From assembly GCF_026210795.1 (NCBI RefSeq), contig NC_089442.1:3872501-3936500 (forward strand): DNA of 64,000 nt, in the 5' to 3' direction. The position numbers and the translations under genes are program-made. The DNA is from Rhizophagus irregularis. Taxonomy: Eukaryota > Glomeromycota > Glomeromycetes > Glomerales > Glomeraceae. Below, in pieces: positions 33,234 to 45,390 of the stretch. Every line of letters begins with the position of its first letter. The first letter of the stretch is position 1. The notes below the pieces were generated by a model. It had not been told where the DNA came from and did not search any database. It worked only from the letters and a program-made list of their open reading frames with translations.

Positions 33234-36053
33234 TTATGTTACACGAAAAACATGATTAGAAGGAAATATACGTGCTGAAGTATATGATGTTGGATAAACT
33301 TTTATAGGAACAGAGCAGTCAAATGTTTCAACATTTATATTATCAATGGCTTGATAATATTGATGCCGTTCATCTGCATTAAGTGGCATTAAGGGTGATT
33401 GACCTTTGGGTCCAGTGATGAATTCTAATCTTAAACACCACTGAAGTTTTACTAAAAAAAAATAATCATTATGAATTAATATAAATTATAAAATATTAAT
33501 TGACAATAAAACTGATAAATTAATTAGTTTTAGTTACCGCCGGTCGTTTGAAAGTCCGGTGTACCACTTGTAGGTATTGATATTGCAAAACCAATACGTC
33601 CTGCATTAAGACAAAATTCATGATGCTCTCCATGAATTTTCCGTGTCACTCGAGCAATTTGTTGTTGTGGACGATTCGCGATAGATGGTTCAACAATTTC
33701 ACTACTTTCTAACGTTATTGATACCTACCAAAAGATCCTGCTTATTAAATACAAATAATTAAAGAAAAAAAAAAAACTTATTATTTGATAATTAATACCT
33801 GATAACTGGGTATAACGGCATCATTAAAATTTATAGTTCCTGTAACGATATCTCCAAGTCGATAAGAAGTTTTTAAAAGACATAATTGCGCCACACGTTG
33901 ATTATTTTTACAAATATCAAAATTCGCTAAAAAAAAAAAAAATTAAATTCAATAAATTATATATTTTTAATTCAATGGAATTAAGAACAGCAATATAATT
34001 ACTATTCGAATATCAATAATTATATGATAAAACAGTACCACGGGCACATTAAATTTTTTTAAAAAAAAAAATTGATAAAAATTTAAAAATTTTTTTTTTT
34101 ATTGTACCTTTACGCATATTTTTTGATAAAATTGTTGCCGTATTTGCTACAGAATTTTCTTCTTTTTCTACGAAAACATATGTATCACTATCTTTTCCAT
34201 CATCATTTTCATCAGTAATTGATGATATCTCATATTCAGAGCTTTGAACCAATTTTTCCAAGTAATCCAAAAATTCTTCCTTCTTATTATCTATACATTT
34301 ATTAATAAAAAATAAAAATACAAATTAATACAGAAATTTTAAATTAGAACAAAAATATTACAAAATTATAAAAACCTCTTTTCTTTGTCGGTTTCGGCTT
34401 TGGAGCTTCTTCTTTACATGTTATGATGGCTTCATCTTTATAAATTACTACAGGATTCATCAAGTCATATATAGGTCGTGAACCATCATCTAAATGTAAA
34501 ATTTTATATAATTAATAAAAATACTCATATACTCGTGTTTTTATTTAAGGGCATATATATATATATAATACCTGAAACGTAGTTAAATACGCGAAAAGGC
34601 ATCTGTACTACATTTGATTGATGATTCATCCCTCCTCGATGAGTTCCAATTATTAAGTAATATAAAAATCGAATAGCTTTACCCCTATGTGATGGTGGTA
34701 AATCATTGGGTAATCTAGTCTCATATGTATCTAATAATAAATTGATAATATCATATTAACCTCTAACATTATTAAATTGCAATAATAAGAAAGAGTTATT
34801 TACATGTTCGTAATTCACCAGGTGCCAAATGTAAATCACAAAATAAAATTGAAGGAGGAGTCGAAAATACCGGTATCGATTTACTATCTAAATAAATAAA
34901 TAAAATGAATAAAATAAAAAACAAATAATACAATATATATATATATTTTTATTTAATTTACCTGCACGTTCTTGTAGGTCAGCTAAACTTGAATGACTTA
35001 AAGTACTAGTGGAAAAAATTCCCAAAGTTCCACCACCAACAGCACCTCCAGCTCCAGTCCCACTGGCTGGTCGATACATTGTTTTTGTTTTCAATGGCTC
35101 AAATTCGATAGATTTTACTAACGAATTATCTATTATAAAATGTCCTACTATTTGAACAAAACCCCATAACAATGTTTCATATTTTTGACTGAGAGAAGGT
35201 GAAGAACTGCATCGTGTTGCTGAGGAAGATCTTCTACTAGAACTATGTTTTTTATAATCAGTTAACGGTTCACTCCAAGTATTACTTCCTCTTTCGGAAT
35301 GTCCAATACCATAAAAATCTACCGAACTTCTTGGAGTTGTTGATTCAGATGTATCTAAATCACTAATAGAAATATTATCGATAACACCTGCTTGTTGTAA
35401 ATCAATCAATCCACCATCATCATCCGTTTCCTCATCCGTAATATGTACAGGTTCAGAGGTTAAAGTAGACTTGTCTTAAAAATATATGATTGCGTAAATT
35501 ACAAAATTTATATAAATAAAAAGTAATCAAAAATATAACATAAAATACCATCGATTTTCTCTACATGTTCTAAATCGTGTTCCTCCGTATGTCCTGGATG
35601 TGATTGTGATGACGAATTTTGAACGGTCGATTGGGGAATTGAGGAAGGCTGAGAATCACCACTACTTCCAGCTAGCAGTGAAAAAGTCGAAGAAGCAATA
35701 GAAGTCAACGATGCCGACCTCTTTACAAGATTACGAAATCCAAACATTCCAGAATCACCTAAATCTCCTGCAAGACTATTATGAATGGACGGATTTTCGA
35801 CAATAGCAGACAAAGGATTTCCATTTGGTATATGTTTTATCGAAGGTTTTTTTCCGTGTGACTTTGATTCACTTACAGTTCTTACATGGTTCAAATATCC
35901 GTTTTTGGTTGAAGTGACTTGCGATTTATCTTCTGAGGAAAGATTATCTACATTAGAAGGCTGACAACTAAAAGTAATCTCACAACGAAATTTCTCTCCA
36001 GCAAAGAATACTGCGTTCTGAGGTATTTTTGCGGTTACGATTACAGCTGACAT
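33234..36053 (-). CDS. RGP1: RGP1-like subunit of the Ric1-Rgp1 GEF for Rab6/Ypt6
   Basis: Nine exons on the minus strand: 36053-35549, 35474-34962, 34887-34804, 34730-34572, 34489-34376, 34290-34108, 33926-33799, 33724-33538, 33451-33234. They total 2091 nt (696 aa) with consistent phases. The N-terminus AVFFAGEKFRCEITF is the arrestin-like start of Rgp1 proteins. The first 300 residues are otherwise Ser-rich and low-complexity. The conserved core includes LLWGFVQIVGHFIIDNSLV, FCDLHLAPGE, YYLIIGTHRGGMNHQS, FDICKNNQRVAQLCLLKTSY and RLGDIVTGTINF, with a C-terminal YPTSYTSARIFPSNHVFRVT. With Ric1, Rgp1 activates Ypt6 for endosome-to-Golgi recycling. It is divergently arranged with the AFI1-like gene (455 bp between starts). 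Confidence 0.85.
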
Positions 36054-36508
36054 TTCTTTTCGCGATCTATGATATATTCTACCTAATTAATTTTTGTAAA
36101 ATAATTTATGCTTTTGTATTTTTCGTTTTGTATCATTTAAAACCTCCATCAGTTTTTTTGAATTAGTTCTTCATTAGTTGATAATATTATGCTCGAGGGG
36201 GTTAAAAGTTTTTTTTGAATTGTGTCTCAAGCCACCAGATGATTTTTAATGATCTACGATGGAAAATTCCTTTTTTCCTATAGCATATGTATCGAATAAT
36301 TTGGTAATACATTTTTAAAATTTTTAATTTTCCTTTTGTAAATGTATTTTACAATTTTTTTTTTTACATTCTTTTTTTTCTCTTTCAATTGTTCATTTTT
36401 TGATAATTAATTAATTATATATTGAGATTTAATTAATCAAAAAAAGCAAATAATATAATTCTAATAATTAATATAAAAAAAAAATTGATAACTAAAAAAG
36501 AAAAAAAA
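36054..36508. promoter_or_regulatory. Shared divergent promoter of RGP1 and the AFI1-like gene
   Basis: 455 bp between opposite start codons. It includes a T-tract followed by a CTTTTTTTTCTCTTTCAATT pyrimidine stretch and the palindrome TAATTAATTA near 36403. No specific factor site is assigned. Confidence 0.4.
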
Positions 36509-39418
36509 ATGCCTTATCCATTGGGTACTCATGTTACGCATATACTGTTGGCAGAATTCGATATTGATAGAGGGTCTTCGTTAGCACATCAATATCCTGA
36601 AGCTACCGGTACAGATGAAGGGTAAATAATTGGTTAAAATTCTTTCTTAAATTTAATGATTTATAATTTTTAATATAATCAATTTTGATAAATATGTTAT
36701 AGTTTATTAGCAGAGTTAATGTTACCGGATGGTGCACATTTACGTACTGAAGATTGGACGATATTCTTTTTAAATCAAAAGATTCCTGATCCTGATAAAA
36801 TATCAACGGATAATAATGATAATGAAACACCTTTATTGTATGCGTTAAATTTAGTTAGAACTAAACATGATAAAGGAGCCAGAAGGTGAATTATTTTTTT
36901 TATTTTATTTTAAAAATTTTTAAATTTTATTTTAAATTAAAAAAAGTATTAATTTATTAGAGGTGCTATTGTAAAAGCTATGGCTATTTGTACAAGACAT
37001 CAATATTTGCATATTTATAAGGTAAATTAATATTTTGAATTCTTCTTTAAAAAATTTTATTTATTTATTTATTTATTTAATTATCTTCTCATAAATTGTC
37101 TTTCTAAAAATTGTTCCCTCTAAAAATATTTAGCCAGTTTTATTATTAGCATTGGATAAATATTTTCAAGATCCATCAGTAAAATGTTTAGCATCGTTAT
37201 ATGAAGCAGTAAATTCTATGGATGTAACATATATGCCTAAATTCTCAGCACATGAAAAAGCTATACTGCGTGCTTCAGAGAATAAAGATATGTTTGAAGA
37301 AAAGTTTACCGCTTATGAAAATAGTAAGAAACAACAAGAGATGTCAGCTCAATTATTAAAAGATGATAGTTCAGGAAAAGGATTAGGAATAAATAATAAT
37401 AGTGATGGTGGTGATGGTGGAACGGATAATTCTAGTGAAGAAGTAAATTTTAAAAAGGCATCTTACCAAGATTTAATGCCAAATTTGAGTAAAAATAAGG
37501 ATAGACATTTTTATGAAACTAAAGTTGTATATAGTGGAATAAAATTGCCAATCCGTGTGCCATTAACTGTTAATCCAGAAGAAGTTGGTGACGTAAGTAT
37601 TTTTTTTTTCTTTTTAATTGAGGAAGAAAAAGAATTTGAAAAGAAAAAATTCAAAAAAGAAAGAAATAATTTTCTTTTTTTCTTTTTATTATAGTTTTCT
37701 TTAATTAAGTTGATTACAACGTTCTCACCATCATCACCACATCCATTCAATCATGCATTTCATCCACATTTGGATTCAAGTGGTAATCAAACGCAACCAA
37801 TAATTTTATTATTGAATGCGTTATTAACTCAAAAACGTATAATATTTTTGGGTCATGGACATCCTTCAGGAGATGTAGCGAATTATGTATTATCAGCTTG
37901 TGCTATGGGAAGTGGTAGTGGTGGTGTATTAAGAGGATTTTCGGAACGTGCATTTCCATATACTAACTTGACAAATGTTGAAGATTTATTAAAAGTGTAA
38001 GTTGAGGAGTGCTATTTATATTATCGGAAATTTTTTTTTTAAAAAAAAGTTCTTAACCATAATTAACTCAAATTTCCTTTTATCATTTTAATTAGTCCCG
38101 GATTTATTGCAGGAGTAACAAATAGAATTTTTGAGGATCATAGTTCATGGTGGGATGTGTTGTGTAACATTGATACAGGAAAGATTACAGTTAGCAAAGA
38201 TATTGCAACACCTTCATATGGTACAAAACCTGATGAAAGACCAGAAGAAGGTACAAGATCTCCATCTGCAACTAAAACAGAATCATGGGGAAGAGAAAAA
38301 TGGGATACAACTGATAATGAATTTATGGCTGAGGTTAGTAATTATGAAGGTTATTAATACAATTTTTTAAATTGGGAAATATGCTAAATTGATTTTTATT
38401 AATTGAGTAGGTGATGCATGCAATTCAACATCATTATGGGGAAACTACCATAAGAGGAAAATTTCAAGACTATGTACAGAGATTTGTTAGATTAACAGCT
38501 TTGTATGAAATCGAAACTTTTGGATCAACAAAAATTGGAATGATGCCAGAAAACACAGATCATGGGAATATATTAGGCACTGGATTAGCATTTCAAGATG
38601 AAAATTTAAAATTACGTGAAGTAGCTGCTAATGTGAATAGAATTGAAGGTTGGAGACAAACTATTTCATATAAATATTATCAGTTGGTAAGTGAAATTAC
38701 CTTTTAAAATTTTTTTATTAAAGAAATTAAATTTTTAATATTTTTTTCTCTTGTAATTTTATTTTATAGGACTTTCAAAATTATTTAAAATATAGAAGTA
38801 TCAAAGCTATAGATGTTTATCATCAGGTAGCTAAATTAAAAAATCTTAGAAATATGCCAGAAGAGGAAGTTGAATGTTTATATAAAGCTTTGGTTGATAA
38901 TGTTGTGACTGACGAACAAATAATTGAGGTATTTAAATGTTTTTTTATATTAAAATTATTATAAGTTAATATATGTAATATTAATATTTCTTAATTTTAA
39001 TAGTTTTTGTCATATTTACCACAAAACCAAGGAGGTTTATTTCCAATTGGGTTAGGATTATTTTATCCACTTAAAACTGTTAGAAATTATACAATAGAAT
39101 TGTTTAATAGAATCAATGATCATACAGTAAGTATAATATTTTATTATGTTTTCAATTATATCAAAAATTTTAATTATTTATTTTTATAATTTATTTTAGA
39201 CTGGAAGTAAATTTATACAGAGTTTAAATTTATTCCAAAAACATGCTTATGAAAGGCAATTATCTGATCAAAGAGAAAAAGAACAAAAACATAAGTTAGT
39301 GTTACAAGATCATGAACAATTACAAGATGAAAATAATGAAAATAATAGTAATAATAGTGATAATTATAATGATGATTCTAATGAAAGTGATATTGGTGTA
39401 GCTATTACTACTAATTAA
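36509..39418 (+). CDS. AFI1: AFI1-like DENN/SPA-domain trafficking regulator, 710 aa
   Basis: Ten exons: 36509-36621, 36703-36885, 36961-37021, 37134-37592, 37695-37996, 38096-38333, 38411-38686, 38770-38928, 39004-39126, 39200-39418; 2133 nt with consistent phases. The start [20 protein letters not shown] and QYP.. [18 protein letters not shown] match the Arf3-docking N-terminus of Afi1. [20 protein letters not shown] and [20 protein letters not shown] are DENN-type core blocks. [40 protein letters not shown] and [19 protein letters not shown] correspond to the C-terminal polarity-axis (SPA) region. The tail is Asn/Asp-rich. In yeast Afi1 recruits Arf3/Arf6-type GTPase to sites of polarised growth. 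DENN proteins can act as Rab GEFs; the exact GTPase here is unknown. Confidence 0.85.
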
Positions 39419-40976
39419 TTAATTAATTAATTAATTGTTATTTTGAATGTAAATATATTTAATTTTAATTAAGTGAATCAATTTTTTTTTTTTATTATTT
39501 TTAATATGGTAAGTAAGAATAATTTGATGCGTATTAAAGATCCTTTAAATTTGAATCAACTAATTGTATTATAGAGAATTTAATTTTTGTTTAGTTTTTC
39601 TTATAGATTATTGTTATATTTTTATCATTTATTTTATTTGTATATTTTATATTTTTTATTAACATATATGTTTTTAGTTATTTAGAAAAAAAAAATTAAT
39701 TAATATCCATAATATTATATTACATTAATAAGGAATAAACAAATATTTGTTTAAAATGTGATACTTACATATTTGAATTTTGATAATATGTATTTATAAA
39801 TAGTGATTAATAAGATTTAAAAATGCGCAAATATAGCAAATATATAAAATATGTGAATTTACAATCCATTAATACTATAATGTAAAATTACTAGGTTTAC
39901 AATCTATACAGAAATTATTAATCAAGCTGGTTTGAACATTTTATTTGTAAATTGTAATATAATCCATCCATATTTTATAAACTTCAATATCTTTAGACTT
40001 TAATTCTAATTTTCATAATTATAATGAAATTCTTCTATACCAAAATTTCAATATTTAATTCCAATATAGAAGTTGGTATTACTTCATTTCTTACATCAAA
40101 TATTTTATTCATTTATTAAAAAAAAAATAGTCTTCAAAAAATGAATAAATGGAGTAATTTAAATGCATTTATATGCAAAGTTTTGCATTACTATTATCCA
40201 TTTGTTTGGAACAATCCAACATGGAATTCAAGTATTGCTATCATCTATTATTTTACATCTATTTTATTATTTTGATATCAAATATCTGGTGATTTATAGT
40301 AATTTTATATAATTAATATTAAAATTAGTACTTTGTTTTTTATAGTATTAAAAATAGAGTGAATTTATTTCTAATCTAAAGTAAAATCTAATAGACTAAT
40401 ACATACCTTTACAATAATTTATTAGTAAAATATGGTAAAATTATTGATTTTTGAACTATAACAAAAGTTTATAAATTTTCAATGAAATTTTGCTATTTTT
40501 TAATTCTTATTTATTTATTACTAATTATAAGTAATAAATTCTTTATATTTTTATTTGTTTACAATAAAAAATTTTTATTTTGTAAATTTTTATTTTTTTT
40601 ATCTATAAATATAATAAATATAAATGGTTTTGAAAACTTTTTTTCTTTTTTTTTGTTAAATCACGTGACATATTAATTCCGGCCAGAATTAAATGATCGG
40701 CATAAAATTGCCTTTTTGGATAAATGTATATAGATAAAAAATTGGGAGCATATTATAGTGATCGTCACCTTACCAGAATTAGGGTAGAATTTTAGGCAGA
40801 ATTAGAAATGTCATGAACTTCGCCCATTAATGCTAGTGCACCTGCGGTGAGATGCTCAAAAAACTGGTGCTACAGTAGTTGAATATCAGATTTTTATTGT
40901 GGCTCCCAGCCAGTCATATTTAATTTCAATTTTTTTTTTTGATTATCAAAAAAATTTTTTTCTCCTAAACTCTATA
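39419..40976. other. Intergenic with an old mariner-arm remnant
   Basis: Starts with a TTAATTAA tandem tract just after the AFI1-like stop. At about 40415-40500 a stretch (TTAGTAAAATATGGTAAAAT.., ..ACAAAAGTTTATAAATTTTC) resembles the inner arm of the MITE at 15305-15784 at roughly three of four bases. The plus frame 40482-40676 is Phe/Leu/Ile noise. No gene seen. Confidence 0.45.
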
Positions 40977-42540
40977 ATGAACTTTTCAATAATATGTCGA
41001 ACAAAGCAAAGTGTTAACTTTTTTCAAACGTATGTTTATTTGTTTCTTTTAGTTAAAGTTTAATAAAAAGAAACTTTCTTTTATTTATTTTTTTTTTTCA
41101 AATAGCGCAAGATTACAATATTCAAACATATTAACTAAAAAGGTGGATATCATATATGTAATTCAAAATCAAATTTAAAATTATTATTCCTTACCTTTTT
41201 TTTTAATAATGTAACTTTTTTTTTATTAAAGTTTTCATCAAAAGTTAATAATGTCAGGTTATATAGAAGCCATGGTTTATTTACACAAAAAAAAACCTCT
41301 TCATATAGTGGAACATCAAATTTTAATAAAATAAATTTATATCAGTCGTTTACGATAAATAAATTGTGTCGAAGTATAACGACACAATATGATACAGATG
41401 AAGTAGAAGTATTATCACCAACTTTACCACAAGAAGTTATTACTGAAGATACCGATTCAGCAGCCAACTTCACGAATATAGTGCAGCCAGCAACATCGGA
41501 TGGTATAATGGAAACAGCATTAAAAATTGGGGACTTTAAAGCAATGGGACTTGTTAACTTTACACCAGTCGGACTTGTTGAGGAATTTTTTGAAATTTTA
41601 CATATTACAACAGGATTACCTTGGTGGGGTACAATTACATTGGCAACAATAATTTTACGTTTAGCACTTTTTCCATTAATAATAAAAAGTCAATTAAATA
41701 TTGCTAAATTAACAAAAATTCAACCAAAATCTCAAAAAATAATGGACCAAATTACAAAAGCGAGGGAAGAAGGGGATCAACAAACGCTTATGATTAAATC
41801 TGTAGAATTAAAACAATTATTTTTGGATAATGATTTAAATATGTTTTCATCTTCTTTACTTCCATTAGTTCAAATGCCTATTTTTATAAGTTTTTTTATT
41901 GCTTTAAGGAAAATGGCTGAATTACCTGTGCCTGGTTTGGAACATGGTGGCATTTTATGGTTTAAAGATTTATCTGTTCCCGATCCACAAATAATTTTAC
42001 CTTTTCTTGTTAGTGGCGGTTTCATCGCAATGTTGGAGGTAAAAATATTTAATTAAAATTCAAATTTTTTTTTTATTTGGTTATTATTTTTATCCTAATT
42101 TAAAATTATTTTTAGTTTGGTGTAGATACAAACTTAAAGAATACTCAGGCAGTGGGCTTAAAATGGTTTTTTCGTATTATCAGCGTAACTTCAATTTTTT
42201 TCACCATGCAATTACCTTCAGTATGTATCCGAGTATTTTATATTTTTCTGTGAGAAATTTAATAATAATTTATTAAATTTATTTTTTTTATTATGTTAAA
42301 TTACAGGCAATACTTTATCACTTTTTTTGCACAAATTTAATTTCTTTTACACAATCTCTACTTCTAAAAAATAATAAAGTCCGAAGTTGTTTTGGATTAC
42401 CAGCTATTGTAAGGCCAACTATTGTAAGTCCTAATATAAACGAATCAGTGAAAAAGAAATCATTAATGAAACAATGGAAAGAATGGAATACGGCAGCCTC
42501 GGCTGATAATAACAAACACAAAAATAAAAAACGTAAATGA
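40977..42540 (+). CDS. OXA1: Mitochondrial inner-membrane insertase OXA1, 411 aa
   Basis: Five exons: 40977-41029, 41106-41142, 41232-42038, 42116-42220, 42307-42540 (1236 nt, phases agree). The first two exons give a presequence-like N-terminus MNFSIICRTKQSVNFFQ then TARLQYSNILTKK, rich in Arg, Lys, Ser and Asn with no acidic residues. The YidC/Oxa1 domain begins near VEEFFEILHITTGLPWWGTI, with LATIILRLALFPLIIKSQL, a long matrix-facing helical loop (KIQPKSQKIMDQITKAREEG), then LLPLVQMPIFISFFIALRKM and GGILWFKDLSVPDPQIILPF. The C-terminus is a strongly basic tail (NNKHKNKKRK), as expected for the ribosome-binding matrix tail of Oxa1. It inserts mitochondrially made and conservatively sorted proteins into the inner membrane. 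Donors of introns 1 and 2 (GTATGT, GTGGAT) are weaker than usual. Confidence 0.9.
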
Positions 42541-42906
42541 TTGCTATGAATTGATTTTGGAAAATACTTAATCTAAGGTGAATATTAAAAATTTTTTTTT
42601 TTTCCCTTAAATAAGATTATTTTAAGTGAATGTAGTTGAAAATATTTATTATCGCTCTAGTGTTGCCCTATATCATAATTTCAATTGATAATAGAGTGTC
42701 AAAATTGAGCGTATACCAAAAATTTATGAGCAGAGATTTATTGATAATTTTTAGATATATAATAAGTTATCTGATATTGATTGGTCATTACATTATTAAT
42801 ATTTTATTAAAAATATTTTACGTTTATTATTAGGAAATTAAATAATTCATACCGAGAAAAACGCTGATTGATATTTAAGACCAATAAAAAAAGATTATAA
42901 TCTAGA

Positions 42907-43396
42907 TTAAATTATATTAAGCTTTTTTAACGATACTTCAAAAGAAATCATACAAAGTAAACCAATATAAATTAACATGAAATAAAACCAAATAGTGAAG
43001 GATTCAAGCCCATATTCCATCCTCCAGAATAAATCAGCATGTTTATTCTGAATTAACAACATAATAATCAGAATAATATAAAATGTATGTAGGACAGGTT
43101 TAGGAAAATCACATAATTCTAAAAGGAATAAGTGTACAATAGAAGTATGTGTTGGAGAGAAATATAGAAACAAATCTATTTTAATATTAATTCGCGTATC
43201 AGTTATGAAAAGAATGTTAGATTAACTGTTATATCGATATAACTTTAAAAAAAAAGACATACAATACATGGAGTAATTTACCGTATGTCCAATCCTCGCA
43301 GCGATTCCAATAATACGAAGCCAAATAAAAGATCCAAATAATAACAAATATTGGTGCATAAAATAGAAAAATCAAGGAGTCAAATGGCACTTCCAT
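42907..43396 (-). CDS. 127-aa multi-pass membrane protein, unknown
   Basis: Two exons on the minus strand: 43396-43282 and 43175-42907 (384 nt, phase 1 junction). It starts MEVPFDSLIFLFYAPIFVII and has about four hydrophobic segments: FLFYAPIFVIIWIFYLASYY; a middle pair around FLLELCDFPKPVLHTFYIIL and IIMLLIQ; and a last one, FYFMLIYIGLLCMISFEV. KHADLFWRMEYGLESFTIW lies between. It ends SLKKLNII. Family not recognised. It converges on OXA1 with 366 bp between stops. The spliced frame and coherent topology support a real gene. Confidence 0.6.
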
Positions 43397-43945
43397 AATA
43401 GATTTCTATATGATAAAAAAACGAATTAAAAATAATTAGATAGTTAGATTAAAAAAAGAAAGAAAATCTTAGTTTCTCATATTTACAAATTCATTTAATA
43501 AATTCATTACGATAATTTTAAAAGTTCATTTTTAAGATAAAAATAATCATCATGACTTAAATGTTTTCCTTATTATAATTTTTTTTTTTTGATTATCATT
43601 TATCAGCAAAATAAAATTTAGTCACGTGAATTGCATCGCTCATTATTCGGAACTATAATTCACAACTTGTCAATTGTCATATCATATATATACACATATA
43701 TATATATCCATAATTTGTATAATTTGTGTAAATTTTACTTAAATTGATAAAGATTTAATTTAAATTTGGATAAAAAATGTTGATATATGATATATTCTGA
43801 TCTAACAAAATTCCATGGAATTTTGTTTAATAAATTCAGTTGAACCATGATTACTTTCTAAATATTCGTTCTAAGAATAAATCTAAGAAATAACATAAAA
43901 CTACTGTACAAAGCATACAATTTAACTACATAGTGAACATACTTA
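43397..43945. other. Intergenic, no gene seen
   Basis: AT-rich with a TATATATACACATATATATAT tract near 43685. Likely 5' sequence of the 127-aa gene and 3' sequence of the next minus-strand gene. Confidence 0.4.
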
Positions 43946-44416
43946 TTAATTACGATAAGGTCTACAATCAAACTTTACTACAACTTGTGACCAATTCTCG
44001 GAAGAAGAATTATTCATTTTCCATTTAAGAGAATTTAAATTAGAACTTCTCTCTACAGTCACAGTTCTGAAGGTGCTTCCACGGTTAATTGCTTCTTTAA
44101 ACGCATAAAGCCGTCGATTGTCTAATGAGTGCATCGTGCCGTCTGGTAAAATACAAACTCTCATAATTGGAATATTTTCCGGTGATAATGTTCCGTTCAC
44201 AAGTCCAGTGATAGTGTTCTCAACAGTTTTGCCATCTTTAAAGAAAGGCTTGACACAGCATTGAGAATAGAGAAGCTGTCGTGGGTCTACTTGTAATAAC
44301 TTAATTATAAAGTATTTAAGAATTTAAGAATATCACTATTAAACTTTTTTCTTTTTTACACGTTAAGTTAATGACAAAAAAAAAAAATAATCATAAACTA
44401 AGAGGCTCACCGCCAT
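43946..44416 (-). CDS. 119-aa protein with ParB-like DNRRL motif
   Basis: Two exons on the minus strand: 44416-44411, which codes only Met-Ala before a GTGAGC donor, and 44299-43946. The reading is LLQVDPRQLLYSQCCVKPFF, KDGKTVENTITGLVNG, IPIMRVCILPDGTMHSLDNR then RLYAFKEAI, and a C-terminal VVVKFDCRPYRN. The layout (xVxPRxxxYSQ, FxDGxxxxxTIxxL, IPxxRV, DNRRLxAFKEA) recalls ParB/sulfiredoxin-like folds, where a GNRR/DNRR loop follows a short strand pair. Function unknown. The assignment to that fold is inference from the motif only. The tiny first exon should be confirmed by cDNA; without it, the in-frame Met at 44200 would truncate the protein. Confidence 0.6.
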
Positions 44417-45390
44417 AGAGAAATATGATGCTTAAAATTTATTAACCGGAAGCATATTCTTTAAATATGATTAAGAATTTATTATTTGTCGTACCCAATG
44501 CATAAATTTGCAAAACAAAAAATTATAACATGGGATAATACGCGGATGATCATATGGCAAATTTGTAATCATCCTCTTCGTTCAAGTTGCTTCATTTAAA
44601 GGAACAATATCACCTTATTAATGTAAGTCAATTTATTTAAGGTTAGGGGAGTGTTATCTTAACTCCGAAAAAGATTCTTTCTGAGAAAATTTTATATTGT
44701 TTACACTTAATATTATTTACAAATCTTTCTAAAAGAACCATTAGTTATCAGGTATCACCAAATTGTTTACATATTTGGAAACTATTAATTTCCTATATCA
44801 GCATAATTATCTTATTAGGCTTATATTTTTGATCCTTCCTCAATGAACGGATTTGTTCGGATAAGAGGTTCTTTATAAATTATGTGATCATGTGGCACAA
44901 TTTGCTAAGTTTTATGTTAGCTAAGTTTTATGGCCCATTCTTGAAATCGTCATATACATATTTCTATATTTGATAAATAAGTAAATTTAAAATAAATTTT
45001 TTGTATAATATTTGTTATGTTATTAATATCTTAATCAATCAGAACACTCATCGGGCGCCCGGGCCAAGGAGGGACCGACTGTAATTATATTATTAAAAAA
45101 AAACATAATAATCAGTATTTGATATAATTGATAACCGAGTTTTTTTTATAATTCGGTTTATCAAAATTTTTTTCTCTTTATATTTCTTATGTTTTTATTC
45201 TGTTATAAAATTATTGAATAAAAACGTACATATAATTTTAATACCATGATTTTTAATCATTTCGATCCAATATTAAGTTAATGATCTTATTGCGAATAAC
45301 TTGTACGGATGTTTACTGTTCCTTTTTCAATGACGTAATCAATTAATATATAATAATCATTCAACAAACTGTTTTATCAAAACGAACAAA
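44417..45390. other. Intergenic with a short GC-rich island
   Basis: No exon supported. At 45044-45079 there is an abrupt GC-rich patch (CATCGGGCGCCCGGGCCAAG then GAGGGACCGACTG) in DNA that is otherwise overwhelmingly A/T. It sits about 310 bp upstream of the start of the next plus-strand gene. Confidence 0.45.
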
